Shown here: positions 1-8,481 of the stretch, piece after piece
Layout of the letters: each line of letters begins with the position of its first letter
Numbering within the stretch: position 1 is the first letter of the stretch
From: a virus
Direction: 5' to 3' (one strand)
Virus record (IMG/VR): IMGVR_UViG_3300042469_000523
Coordinates: 1 to 28,081 of that record
Length of the DNA stretch: 28,081 bases
Translations under genes and position numbers: made by a program
Notes under the pieces: generated by a model
Databases searched by the model: none
Seen by the model: only the letters and a program-made list of their open reading frames with translations
Told to the model about the DNA's origin: nothing

Positions 1-70
1 GGTCTTTGTAAATTGAGATCCCATCGGTGATCCCAGTCTTCAATTTGGCGGTGATAAGGTCACTTGGCAT
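1..70 (-). CDS. Partial phage tail-region protein (N-terminus only)
   Basis: This is the start of a gene that leaves the window. An ATG lies at 68-70, just 3 bases after the stop codon of the 760-residue tail gene upstream. The 23 visible codons begin MPSDLITAKLKTGITDGIS and stay open to the window edge. No domain can be named from so little. The tight spacing shows that it belongs to the same late tail operon, in the distal tail or receptor-binding part. Confidence 0.55.
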   Translation of the reverse strand, partial: MPSDLITAKLKTGITDGISIYKD

Positions 71-73
71 GTT

Positions 74-2356
74 TTAAGCGATTTCGAGTTCTGCGGCTTC
101 CATTTTGAGCGAGATCGCGCCGCGTGTACCTTCGCGATCTTCGGTGTCGAAGTTGAGGAGGCGGGCGCGGATAGCGAAGGCGGAGTTGCTGGGCGGCGTC
201 GCGTTCTGCGAGCGGCCGTAGAGGGTGCTAGTGGCACTGAGGACTGAGCTGGCATCGCTGGATACCGAAAGCCCGAAGCTGTGCTCGACGATAGTGCTGG
301 AGAGGATGAGTCGCTGGGAAATTATCGGCGTGGCCCACTGAAGGTTGGCAAGGTTCGGGCCGTAGTTGCTGCCCTGTGACTCTTGCAGCGTTCCGAAGGC
401 GACCTCCAGCATGTACTGGGCGCGGGTGTTGCCGAGCAGTTGCAGTGATGGCTTCACGCTTAAGCTGAGGCTGCGTTTTGCGGTGAGCATTTCGGCTGCG
501 ATCCAGAGCAGGAAGATGTCGTGCTCGTACTCGACCGGGAAGTAGCTGTTGCCGTTCTTGCGTACCTCGTACATCACCGAGCCATTGCTGGCGATGTAGC
601 CATTAGATGCCACCGGCCATGCTTTGCGGTTGCGGGCCGATGGGATGAGCCATGGTGTGCTGAGTTGCTTTACTTGCCCGGCGAAGGTCTCCACGGCGAA
701 CGGCGGCGCGGCTGGCGAGACCGTCGCATCGTGAACGGCACCCAGTAGCGGCAGGCGGCCATTAGGCAGCGAGGACCCCGCAGGAATCGTGATGTCGATT
801 TCCTCAATCTTCATCATGGTGCCGCTGGTCTTATTATCGTTCTGGCCGGGGCCGGATGCGATCACGATTGTTTCCAAAGTCTCCACCCGGCTGCCGAGGT
901 CATCGAGGATCAGGTGCAGCCCCTCGATCTGCTCAATCGTATGGCTGTGGGTTTGGAAGGCCGAGATCGGGCCGGCAGTGGTGATGGTCGCCACGTACTG
1001 GTTGGCTGTCGGCGGCGTCTTGAACTTGATGGTGAGATCATCCTCGCTGTCGAGGGTGACGGCGTAGGAGACATAGAGATCTTCGCCATCGACGGAAAAC
1101 TGGCGATCGACGATAGCCGACTCGCCATCGTTCTTGCGCAGCGTCACATGCAGGTCGCGGGTGCCGAGGTTGTGAGTGAGCGTGTACTCGGTGTTAGTGC
1201 CGTCGCCGATCGGGGCGACATAGTGTTGGCTGCCGGTGATGATCTGATCCTCGGTGAACGGAATGTAGGTGCGGCCATGTGGCGGGCGCAGCCAGTCGAT
1301 GTTGGCGGCGGTTTCGAGACCTTCCCAGTTGAGCTCGCGGATGATCCGCACCGGCACGCGGATCGGCGTGATGGTGTAGAGGGTATCCGGGTCACTCTCG
1401 TCCTCGATGGTCATCTCGACCTCCAGCACCGCTGTGGTGATGGTATCGACGGCACGCAGCGCGTCGGCCAGCTCGGCGGTGTTGAGGTTTAGGACAAAGG
1501 TCGGATCGCCCGGAGGCGCTGAGAAGACGGCGACTTCCAATAGCTCTTGGGCCAAGCCTTCCATCGAGCCACCGAAGGTGATGTGGGCGGTGTTGTTGTT
1601 CGGATTGGTGACAGTGAAGCTGCCATCCTCATCGGCGAGCTTAGCGATGGCGGTTTGGATCTCATCCGCGCCGTCCTCAATCGATAGTTCGCCAGATTTC
1701 TTGTATCCTCGGCGGAGTTGATAGCTACCACGGAAAAACGGATTGACCTTGAGAGCTTGGATCTCCGGCCATGTGGTGGTGTTGTCTGCCCCACCCTCTT
1801 GAATCCGCGTGATGCTAGGCATCGCCGGCAGGATGTCGGTAAAGATTGAGGTCGAGGCGAGCGGCGAGCGGATCAGGCGGATCTCGTGGCGCGTCTTGCT
1901 GCCGACGAGGTACGAGCGCACCCGCACATGGGCGGTTGGCTCAAGGCTCACCGAGGTTCCGGTGATCTCGAGCTGGGCCTCGGTGGCATTCGCTACATCG
2001 ACCAGCCACGATCCGTCTTTGAATGTGACCGTTGCTGTTGAGGAGTAGACTTCTTCGAGCGCGGCTTTGACTTGGGCAGCGGTCGCATCGAACGAAAGCG
2101 GCGAGCCAGCGGCATCGCCATCGACATAAAGTTGAAAGGTGCCAGCGGTCGGGCGGGCATCGACAAGGCCGATGCTGGCGCGAAGGGAATTAACCGTGCG
2201 TGAGACCTCGGTGGCGGTGCCTTCGATTTGCTCCGTGAAGCGCAGCCCGATACGGATTTCGTCGCCTTGAACAAGGGTAGGCAAAGTGAACTCCCCGCTC
2301 CCAGCAGATGTTTTCAGCGTGAGGTTTGTGAGGTCAACGAACGCGAGTGCTTGCAT
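74..2356 (-). CDS. Large distal tail / tail fibre-like structural protein
   Basis: This 760-residue protein lies downstream of the tape measure, where baseplate, tail tip and fibre proteins are encoded. Two stretches look like the small beta domains common in phage tail proteins: one near residues 70-110 (QLYVDGDAAGSPLSF, then a helix) and one near 205-265 (YQLRRGYKKSGELSI, then a helix). Residues around 375-465 contain YTLTHNLGTRDLHVTLRK, typical of small beta modules in receptor-binding tail proteins. The segment near 470-510 (HSHTIEQIEGL and onward) looks like a short helical linker. The ATG at 2356 is preceded by GGAG at a short spacing, one of the few clear SD sites in this operon. The exact role (fibre, tip or hub) is not determined. 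Confidence 0.6.
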   Translation of the reverse strand: MQALAFVDLTNLTLKTSAGSGEFTLPTLVQGDEIRIGLRFTEQIEGTATEVSRTVNSLRASIGLVDARPTAGTFQLYVDGDAAGSPLSFDATAAQVKAALEEVYSSTATVTFKDGSWLVDVANATEAQLEITGTSVSLEPTAHVRVRSYLVGSKTRHEIRLIRSPLASTSIFTDILPAMPSITRIQEGGADNTTTWPEIQALKVNPFFRGSYQLRRGYKKSGELSIEDGADEIQTAIAKLADEDGSFTVTNPNNNTAHITFGGSMEGLAQELLEVAVFSAPPGDPTFVLNLNTAELADALRAVDTITTAVLEVEMTIEDESDPDTLYTITPIRVPVRIIRELNWEGLETAANIDWLRPPHGRTYIPFTEDQIITGSQHYVAPIGDGTNTEYTLTHNLGTRDLHVTLRKNDGESAIVDRQFSVDGEDLYVSYAVTLDSEDDLTIKFKTPPTANQYVATITTAGPISAFQTHSHTIEQIEGLHLILDDLGSRVETLETIVIASGPGQNDNKTSGTMMKIEEIDITIPAGSSLPNGRLPLLGAVHDATVSPAAPPFAVETFAGQVKQLSTPWLIPSARNRKAWPVASNGYIASNGSVMYEVRKNGNSYFPVEYEHDIFLLWIAAEMLTAKRSLSLSVKPSLQLLGNTRAQYMLEVAFGTLQESQGSNYGPNLANLQWATPIISQRLILSSTIVEHSFGLSVSSDASSVLSATSTLYGRSQNATPPSNSAFAIRARLLNFDTEDREGTRGAISLKMEAAELEIA

Positions 2357-2387
2357 CTTTCTCCAACGCTCCGCGTCAACTTGATTG

Positions 2388-2555
2388 CTATTTGTCCTTT
2401 TTCTCTGGAGTTAGATTCTCAACCCCAAAGAAATCATAAGGGAAAACCTCCATCCGGTACGGGAAGCGCGGGTTTAGCCGCTCTTTTTCAGCCATCCGTT
2501 CCTCCTCTGCGTCGCTGCGCTTTTTAGCGAGGCTGGCTTTTTTATCTAAGCTCAT
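2388..2555 (-). CDS. Small charged hypothetical protein, 55 aa
   Basis: This short gene fills the gap between two tail genes. Its ATG overlaps the TGA of the upstream gene in an ATGA arrangement, so translation is probably coupled. The product starts MSLDKKASLAKKRSDAEEER. Its first half is a highly charged, probably helical stretch; its second half contains FPYRMEVFPYDFFG and ends in EKKDK. No family is recognised. The exact overlap and the in-frame stop at 2388-2390 make it more likely a real small tail-operon gene than chance. Confidence 0.55.
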   Translation of the reverse strand: MSLDKKASLAKKRSDAEEERMAEKERLNPRFPYRMEVFPYDFFGVENLTPEKKDK

Positions 2556-3613
2556 AGCGACCAAAACCTCCCTCTCATGTTGCGGCTTTTCAGAATTTGC
2601 AGCGCCGTGTTCAACTGGTTGTTGAGCGGGGCTAATATGGTAGCGATTACAAAGTTGGCTACCCCGCCGGCCAGTGCTGTGGTAAGCATTATCGGCTCAA
2701 TCGGGGCGCCATCGGGGATATTCTGCGGGGAATGCGCTAGGTTCCAAAAGTGGTTGTATTCCACATAGGGTGCCCATGTGGCATCCAGCGGCGCTGATGG
2801 ATCCACCCCCTCTGGGCTCACGAAGTAAATGGTGGCAATCTTGGTTAGGTCGTATTCTGGATCGGTGATGCCTTCGAGCAAGGCCATCTCGGACTCCGGC
2901 TCTGGCGGTGGCGAGAACTTCGAGCTGATCCGCAGATAGGGGTTTTTCTTCATCCCGCCGGAATGGCCGTAGGTGATGTAGATCGAACCAAGTGAACCAT
3001 CTAGGATGCTGCCAGGGTAGACCTCGAACTTCGCCGCTGGTCGGTCCTTCCACAGCGAGATGTCGCAGGCCCGCAGGCGGCGAGCTGTTTTCGAGTCCTC
3101 ACGGCCATCGACGAAGCTGATGCCACTACTAAGGTTGCCGGTTACTTGAGTTTGCGCCGAGGTGACGCCGAGTTCGGTGAAGAACTTAGGTACTGGTTCA
3201 TAGCTGAGCTTGATGCCAGCGCCTGACAATGCGCTGCCGCTAATTCCAGTAGGATCTGCGCCAGTGCCGATCACTCGTGTTGGACCCACTTCCAGCTTGG
3301 GCCATTCCGTCAAGAAGGCATCAATCACCCGCTCTTGCTTGCTAGTGTCTTCCTTGGCTTCCTCAAGGCGCGCAATCGTTCTGCTGCTTGCGTTCTTTAG
3401 TCGGGTTGGGGCGGTTACTTCCACGCCATTCACAAAGCCGGGCTTAATATAAAAAATCCATTGGCCAGTGGCGTTGTCCCACATCGGCGTGATTGTCCAA
3501 GGGTGCGGCCATTGCTTGCTTCTCGTGATTTTGAAATTAAGCGGCAGCCGCTGGCCAATGACATCCATCAGGCTGTTCCAGTCTTCGTGGCGTATGAGCT
3601 TGATGGGTTTCAC
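2552..3613 (-). CDS. Phage tail-region structural protein, 353 aa
   Basis: A 353-residue protein of unknown function in the distal tail cluster. It begins with GTG (MKPIKLIRHEDWNSLMD), overlapping the TGA of the preceding gene as GTGA, so coupled translation is likely. It has no signal peptide. A helical charged stretch lies near residues 75-100, a glycine-rich part near 110-140, and a hydrophobic C-terminal helix around 313-340 (ALAGGVANFVIATILAPL) that could be a membrane-active or oligomerising segment. Its place between the duplicated pair of tail genes and the large fibre-like protein suggests a tail tip or baseplate part. This is inferred from position. Confidence 0.5.
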   Translation of the reverse strand: MKPIKLIRHEDWNSLMDVIGQRLPLNFKITRSKQWPHPWTITPMWDNATGQWIFYIKPGFVNGVEVTAPTRLKNASSRTIARLEEAKEDTSKQERVIDAFLTEWPKLEVGPTRVIGTGADPTGISGSALSGAGIKLSYEPVPKFFTELGVTSAQTQVTGNLSSGISFVDGREDSKTARRLRACDISLWKDRPAAKFEVYPGSILDGSLGSIYITYGHSGGMKKNPYLRISSKFSPPPEPESEMALLEGITDPEYDLTKIATIYFVSPEGVDPSAPLDATWAPYVEYNHFWNLAHSPQNIPDGAPIEPIMLTTALAGGVANFVIATILAPLNNQLNTALQILKSRNMRGRFWSL

Positions 3614-4251
3614 ACTGGAAAGAACAAGTGTTGGTTGCCGGTTGCTTCACCCCCATTAGCATTTTTAGTCTGCTTGATGTAGCGGATGTTGTGGTGAACT
3701 ATCTGAAATATCTGATCGATCTCTGTTTGTGAATCATTGAGATAACACAGGGCTATTGGGTAATAACCCTTTTTACCACCAAGCCCCTCGGCAGTCTCCG
3801 ACTGGACAATTCTCAGATCCTTCTGCGGATCATTGATCTCTCCTTGGTCATTGGAATCGACCTCGATACAGATGTAAAACTTCTTGTCTTTTGCTTGGTT
3901 TAATTGGATTTGCATTCCCGGAGCAGGCAAATCTTTCTCATATCTATTGCCAGAATTATCACGGTTGTCGATTCTCCTCCATGCTTTCTCTAATTCATCA
4001 TAAATGTAAGGAACAATTCCATTTACCATGCCACTTGTAACCTTGAGGGTTTTTGCAGAGCCGTAAGTCTTAAATGGATGATTGTGCGACTTGGCGCTCC
4101 TCATCACGGTGACCAGCGTCCCGTTTTTGGTGTAATCCACTTTGATCTCATTGTTCGGTATGACTTTCAATGACTCGACCCATCGGTTAAGCCTATCCCA
4201 TGCTTCCCGAATGCTTTCCCCTTTTCTGACCTTTATCTCCTTGTTGTTCAT
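3610..4251 (-). CDS. Phage tail-region protein, 213 aa
   Basis: A 213-residue protein of unknown function. It begins MNNKEIKVRKGESIREAWDRL, an N-terminal helix, and continues as mixed beta-rich sequence with LKVTSGMVNGIVPYI near residue 70, a pattern seen in tail tip and decoration-type proteins. Its stop overlaps the next gene's GTG. Its start is 11 bases after the previous stop. The DNA here is visibly richer in A and T than the capsid and terminase genes, which hints that this part of the tail module was exchanged as a unit with the two genes upstream of it. Confidence 0.5.
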   Translation of the reverse strand: MNNKEIKVRKGESIREAWDRLNRWVESLKVIPNNEIKVDYTKNGTLVTVMRSAKSHNHPFKTYGSAKTLKVTSGMVNGIVPYIYDELEKAWRRIDNRDNSGNRYEKDLPAPGMQIQLNQAKDKKFYICIEVDSNDQGEINDPQKDLRIVQSETAEGLGGKKGYYPIALCYLNDSQTEIDQIFQIVHHNIRYIKQTKNANGGEATGNQHLFFPV

Positions 4252-4262
4252 TTATTCGGTCA

Positions 4263-4961
4263 TCAAATTGCTTTACCGTAAACCTCTGCCGGCCAGACTA
4301 CTTTTTCCGATAGCTTCCATGACTCGTAAATTTGCCAAATCCCTCCACGAAGCGTTGCTTGCACGGGCATGGTTAGCCAGTTCCGCCCTTTAGTATCGAA
4401 GTCTAATGACGCGCCCGCAGGCAATTCTGACACTGCTATTCCTACTTTAGAGAGAATGCCAGCAGGTAAGTTTGCTGCTGAGTAACTCTTTGATGCCGTG
4501 CAATGAAGAACCATGTAGGTTGTCACTCCTTTCATCGGGCTTAAATCCGTGCCACTCTCTTTACCCGGTTCCTTGTCTGGGAAAACCCATCTAGTCTCAT
4601 CGTTCGGGTCCTTCCACCCTCCGTATTTCTTTTTAATCTCTGAGAAATTCCAGTGTGACTCGATTGGTTCTTCGAGAATGTGAAAGTCAAAATCCCAAGA
4701 TGCCTCATCGTCTTTTTTTCCACTCCCGCCTCCGCTTGCTGATCCCCCCTCGTAAACAATGGTCACAATATAGCCGACAGCATTAGATACCCAGCTTCGG
4801 GAAACCTCTTTGATTAGTGATCCACCACCAACTTTGTATGTGTCTTTAGCTACACTAAGAACCTCCTCTGCGGTTTTAACATAGTATGGCACAGAGTATT
4901 GATACACCCCATCTTTACTGATGGAACCGGTTTCCCCTTCGACTAATTGCGCTTCTGACAT
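4263..4961 (-). CDS. Tail-region structural protein, second copy of a tandem pair
   Basis: This 232-residue protein is a full-length paralogue of the product of 4961-5722. Shared blocks occur in the same order: VPYYVKTAEEVLS, an SRSWVSNA-type segment, PIESHWNFSEIKKKYGG followed by a DPND motif, PMKGVTTYMVLHCTASKSY, and IWQIYESWKLSE near the C-terminus. The pair must come from tandem duplication. The gene shares one base with its upstream partner. The function is unknown; position after the tape measure suggests a distal tail or baseplate component, perhaps forming a hetero-oligomer with its twin. No signal or membrane segment is seen. Confidence 0.6.
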   Translation of the reverse strand: MSEAQLVEGETGSISKDGVYQYSVPYYVKTAEEVLSVAKDTYKVGGGSLIKEVSRSWVSNAVGYIVTIVYEGGSASGGGSGKKDDEASWDFDFHILEEPIESHWNFSEIKKKYGGWKDPNDETRWVFPDKEPGKESGTDLSPMKGVTTYMVLHCTASKSYSAANLPAGILSKVGIAVSELPAGASLDFDTKGRNWLTMPVQATLRGGIWQIYESWKLSEKVVWPAEVYGKAI

Positions 4962-5722
4962 TACCCTCTATTTGAGCTGAATTTAATATAGACCTTATCT
5001 GGCCAGTCATGGTACTCTGACAACCTCCATGACTCCGTAACCTGCCAAACCGATCCTCTTTTACTAATTTGCGGCGGGAGTTGCATCCATGTTCTTTTCC
5101 CCCATCCTAAAGCGTTGAAAGAAGCAGGGGCCCCAGGGATGGCCGCTAATTGCGTGCCGATTTTTTCAACTACTGAAGGCGCTGATTTCTTGGTGTAGCT
5201 TTTTGTTACTCTAGTGAGCATCACAATATAAGTTCTAACCCCTTTCATCGGGTTAGCTTTACTTTGCCCTTTATTTGCATCTTTACTTAAACCTGTGCCT
5301 CCTCCGCTTTTAGCTGATGGCATATTGTCTGGGAAAATCCACGCTTGCGGGTCATTAGGGTCTGGATTTCCGCCATACTTTTGCTTTATGACCTCAAAAT
5401 TCCAATGCGACTCAATCGGCATTTCTTGCAGGTCGAAGTCGATGGACCACACTGGCTTGTTGTATTCATCACCACTTCTATCCATGCTAGTATTGTCCGG
5501 GCCTTCATAAGTAATGGTCGCGATGTAGCTCGGGCTTGGCCCATCATTGTTGCAAATCCATGTCTGCGAAACCTTATCACACCCTTGGTAAGACGCAGGA
5601 ATGGATCCTAATTCGTTAAGCGTTGCTATGTAGTAAGGCACGACCCATTGTACCACTCCTTCACGGCTTTTCGAGCCAGAGGCTCCTTCCATCTCAAATA
5701 AAGTTGTACTAGCCCCACTCAT
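4961..5722 (-). CDS. Tail-region structural protein, first copy of a tandem pair
   Basis: This 253-residue protein is the first of two tandem homologues downstream of the tape measure. It carries the same ordered blocks as its neighbour (VPYYIATLNELGS, PIESHWNFEVIKQKYGG, DPNDPQAW, PMKGVRTYIVMLTRVTKSY, VWQVTESWRLSE) plus a lysine- and glycine-rich insert near residues 138-155 that the second copy lacks. The ATG at 5722 has no SD and sits 42 bases after the tape measure stop. The family is not named. The conserved SHWNF and ESW(R/K)LSE motifs are good search probes for a tail family of unknown role. Confidence 0.6.
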   Translation of the reverse strand: MSGASTTLFEMEGASGSKSREGVVQWVVPYYIATLNELGSIPASYQGCDKVSQTWICNNDGPSPSYIATITYEGPDNTSMDRSGDEYNKPVWSIDFDLQEMPIESHWNFEVIKQKYGGNPDPNDPQAWIFPDNMPSAKSGGGTGLSKDANKGQSKANPMKGVRTYIVMLTRVTKSYTKKSAPSVVEKIGTQLAAIPGAPASFNALGWGKRTWMQLPPQISKRGSVWQVTESWRLSEYHDWPDKVYIKFSSNRG

Positions 5723-5764
5723 GCTAAAACTGAAATTAAAATCTATCGGGTTTACTTTTAGTTC

Positions 5765-7780
5765 TTAATGGAAAACAAAATCGGGGATTTCCGTTTTTGT
5801 CGGTTTGGGCTTAGTGTTCTTCTCGATGGATCGAAGCAATGTGGACTGCCGGCGGTTTTCCTCTAGCAAACCATCATTGGCCGCGCGACCCATCATGATG
5901 TTGGTTGCCTTGGCGACGCTGCCGAGTTGGCCTGCTACTGGAGGGCCAGACGAGCCCGCTTGTTTTGGTTTGTCCCTGCGGTTTTTATCCGCCTCATCAG
6001 CGGCAGCACGGGCATCGACCATCTTGGCGGCGGTGTCCTTTGCTTTGTCGCCGGTCATGCCGAGCTTGTTGAGAGCGACGATCTCTTCTTGGATTGCTTT
6101 CTGGCGTTCGAGATCGGCGATCTTCTTCTCATCACCAGCGATTCGCGCGCGGACCATCTCGGCTTCGAGTCGGTAGGCTTCTTGTTTTGGCTTTAATTCA
6201 GCAGCTTGGACTTCCTTTTCTATTGCAAGGAGTTCTTTTTTCTGTGCGATAAGACCTTTTAGTCTCTTTTCTTCGTCGAACGATTTCTGATTAAGGTCGT
6301 CTAATCTTTTTATCTCATCATTTATCTTTTGGATTTTTTCATCTCTTAATCTTTTGTCTTCTTCCGCCAGTTTTTTTGCATTATCAATCTCTTTTTTTAT
6401 CTCTGCTGCGCGATTGTTGGCATCTTTTAGTTTTCTTTCTTCAATCGATTTATTGGTAACCACATCTCCTGGTATTTGTGTGGTTACTGGTCCTGCGGCT
6501 GTTGGCGTAGTAATTGAACTTCCTTCAGCCCTAACCGTGGTTTTTCCTTGGGCCGCCATCTCCTCTAATGTTTTCTTAGCATTGGCAGCCTCAGCTTTAA
6601 CCTTCGCGAGTTCTTCTTGCAGTTTGCTCAATGCTTCAGCCTCACGCAGCGTTGCTTCATTTGTATCCATGCCCAAAAGCGGCGCTTTTTTGCCTTGCGC
6701 TTCTTGCGATCTTGCATTCAAAGCATCTCGCTCTTTTCTACGCATCTCCATTTCTTTTTCAAGACTGGCTATCTCTCGCTCTGCCTTCTCCCTTTCGATT
6801 GTTGGGTCGTCTTTTTTCCCTTGCAGCTTGAGCAGCCGATCCCGAGCCTCGTAAATTTGCTCTTGAAGGTCTCTCTCTGTTTTCAACCTCTCAATGTTAG
6901 CTCGATGCACTGCTGCCATGTCTTGGCCCAGAGCAGTCATCTTTTCATAATACTTATTGATCTCAGCGACCTCGTTCTTGAGCTTAATCGAGTTGACTGC
7001 GTTGTCGTAGGTGGCCTTTGCCGCCTTCATCCCTTTTTGGAATACATTGGTCCACTCTTTCGATGCGGCTTTGAGGATCTCGGCATCCACTGATGTGAAC
7101 AGCTTTTTCAGATGCGGGTAAAGCTGTACGGCCGCTACTGCTGCGAGGGAGATCGCGCCGGCAAGACCCATCGAGCCACCGAAGCCAAGGATCATCTGCG
7201 GGATGTTGTTGAGAACACCTTTGATGCCATACTGGGCGTCCTCGACCGCTTGGGAGAACGCCAAGAAGCCCATGCTGGAGTTACCCATCGCCCCAGTGAG
7301 GCGATTGAACTTGTTCCTAGCGTCCTGTGCGACAAATGCGGCTCGTTCGGTTTGCTTTAGGTATGCGTCGGTTAAAGGGGCTTCTGGTAGCCCTGCTGCT
7401 CTAGGATTGGATAATGCGGCCGCCCTTTTATCGGCGGCGGCTTGTGCCGAAGCAGAGTTCGTTTTTTGCGTAGCGATATTGCGCTCAAGTGTTTGCTGCT
7501 CACGGAGAAGTGCAATGGCTTTCTCCTTGGTAATGAGCCCACTTTTGGCGAGTTTGTCTGCTTGCGCCTCAATAGCCAAAGTCTGCTTCAAGGAAGTAGC
7601 GAGGCTATCATAGCCGGCGGCTTGCAGCTTGAGGACGCTGATATTACCTTCCAATCCCTTGATGGAATTGGCCGCGCGACTCATCTCCTGATGATAATTG
7701 GAGGTGGCGGATCGTGCCTTCTCAATGCCAGAGGTGAACCCGCTGGTGTTAAGGAACAAATTTGCCGTGAGAGTTGCCAT
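5765..7780 (-). CDS. Tail tape measure protein
   Basis: This protein is expected to set tail length, assemble inside the tail tube and be ejected ahead of the DNA. It has 671 residues. The N-terminus (ATLTANLFLNTSGFTSGIEKA) is typical of tape measure proteins. A hydrophobic stretch lies at about 188-220 (ILGFGGSMGLAGAISLAAV). Much of residues 250-600 is charged, heptad-like coiled coil rich in Glu, Lys, Ala and Asp. At roughly 0.15 nm per residue a tail near 100 nm would follow, which fits a siphovirus. It lies downstream of the G/G-T chaperones as expected, with one extra gene between. The middle of the gene is more AT-rich than its ends, suggesting a mosaic. Confidence 0.85.
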   Translation of the reverse strand: MATLTANLFLNTSGFTSGIEKARSATSNYHQEMSRAANSIKGLEGNISVLKLQAAGYDSLATSLKQTLAIEAQADKLAKSGLITKEKAIALLREQQTLERNIATQKTNSASAQAAADKRAAALSNPRAAGLPEAPLTDAYLKQTERAAFVAQDARNKFNRLTGAMGNSSMGFLAFSQAVEDAQYGIKGVLNNIPQMILGFGGSMGLAGAISLAAVAAVQLYPHLKKLFTSVDAEILKAASKEWTNVFQKGMKAAKATYDNAVNSIKLKNEVAEINKYYEKMTALGQDMAAVHRANIERLKTERDLQEQIYEARDRLLKLQGKKDDPTIEREKAEREIASLEKEMEMRRKERDALNARSQEAQGKKAPLLGMDTNEATLREAEALSKLQEELAKVKAEAANAKKTLEEMAAQGKTTVRAEGSSITTPTAAGPVTTQIPGDVVTNKSIEERKLKDANNRAAEIKKEIDNAKKLAEEDKRLRDEKIQKINDEIKRLDDLNQKSFDEEKRLKGLIAQKKELLAIEKEVQAAELKPKQEAYRLEAEMVRARIAGDEKKIADLERQKAIQEEIVALNKLGMTGDKAKDTAAKMVDARAAADEADKNRRDKPKQAGSSGPPVAGQLGSVAKATNIMMGRAANDGLLEENRRQSTLLRSIEKNTKPKPTKTEIPDFVFH

Positions 7781-7809
7781 ATTACTTAAATTGGGTTGTC
7801 AAAGTCCGC

Positions 7810-8472
7810 TCAAAACTCCCTGCCGATTTTCTTCAAATAGTCGTTGGTTTTATTGTTCATCCTCCTCGTCTGGATTTGTAACGCTTGGTTGATCCTTGCC
7901 CGCAAGCCATAGACCGTATCGGCCCACTCGACCGCGTTGGTGATCGAGGCGGAGATTCCATCCGGCACCTCTTTAATGATACTTGAGCCCGGTGCGGAAT
8001 GGCGCTTGATCCAGCCAGGCACGCGCACTGAGCCCACTTTGATGGCCGCCATCGCCCATGCTGAAGCTAGGTATCCAACTTTTTTTTGCTTCTTTTTAAT
8101 GTACTGAGCGATCAGCGACGATGGGGCTTTGACTCGTATTTTCCTTGGTGTCGCACGAATACTGCCAGCGCGGCGGCTTTCTTTCATTACTTTGCTCATT
8201 TCCGAGAACGAAGAAACCTCCGGCCGCTTCAGGTTTTCACCCCTGAACACCGCTCTTACATCGGCGGCAATCGTATTCTCGCCGGCTTTTTTCGCCTTAA
8301 TTCCTCTCACGCTTCCACGGTTTGGAGGCGTGAGGTATAATAGGGAACGAACCACGCCGCGCACCTGCTCCTTCATATAGGCTTTGCCCTCCCTTTTGGA
8401 ATAGGCAAATGCCCGATCAGCAGCCTTTTGAAATTCGGCGAGGTGAAGATCGAATGAATGGTTGTTGCCCAT
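7810..8472 (-). CDS. Basic minor head-tail or tail protein, possibly HK97 gp10-like
   Basis: This 220-residue, strongly basic protein lies between the frameshifted chaperone gene and the tape measure. Residues 10-60 form charged helices. A segment near 130-150 (KKVGYLASAWAMAAIKVGS) and the following WIKRH resemble the region of HK97 gp10-type tail completion proteins in which a Leu-Ala-Ser-Ala-Trp helix precedes a second amphipathic stretch. That similarity is weak. Genes of this family normally sit before the tail terminator, so the position is unusual. It could instead be an unrelated tail assembly factor. The start at 8472 has no clear SD but has TTGAC about 20 bases upstream. Confidence 0.45.
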   Translation of the reverse strand: MGNNHSFDLHLAEFQKAADRAFAYSKREGKAYMKEQVRGVVRSLLYLTPPNRGSVRGIKAKKAGENTIAADVRAVFRGENLKRPEVSSFSEMSKVMKESRRAGSIRATPRKIRVKAPSSLIAQYIKKKQKKVGYLASAWAMAAIKVGSVRVPGWIKRHSAPGSSIIKEVPDGISASITNAVEWADTVYGLRARINQALQIQTRRMNNKTNDYLKKIGREF

Positions 8473-8481
8473 ATCAAATAC

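Noticed and set aside
914-1492. 192-codon plus-strand frame opposite the tail gene
   Set aside because: Shadow of the 760-residue tail protein, with no initiation signal and no recognisable domain.
6354-6854. 166-codon Ser/Phe-rich plus-strand frame opposite the tape measure gene
   Set aside because: Its Ser/Phe/Leu-rich composition comes from reading a Lys/Glu/Ala-rich coiled-coil gene backwards.
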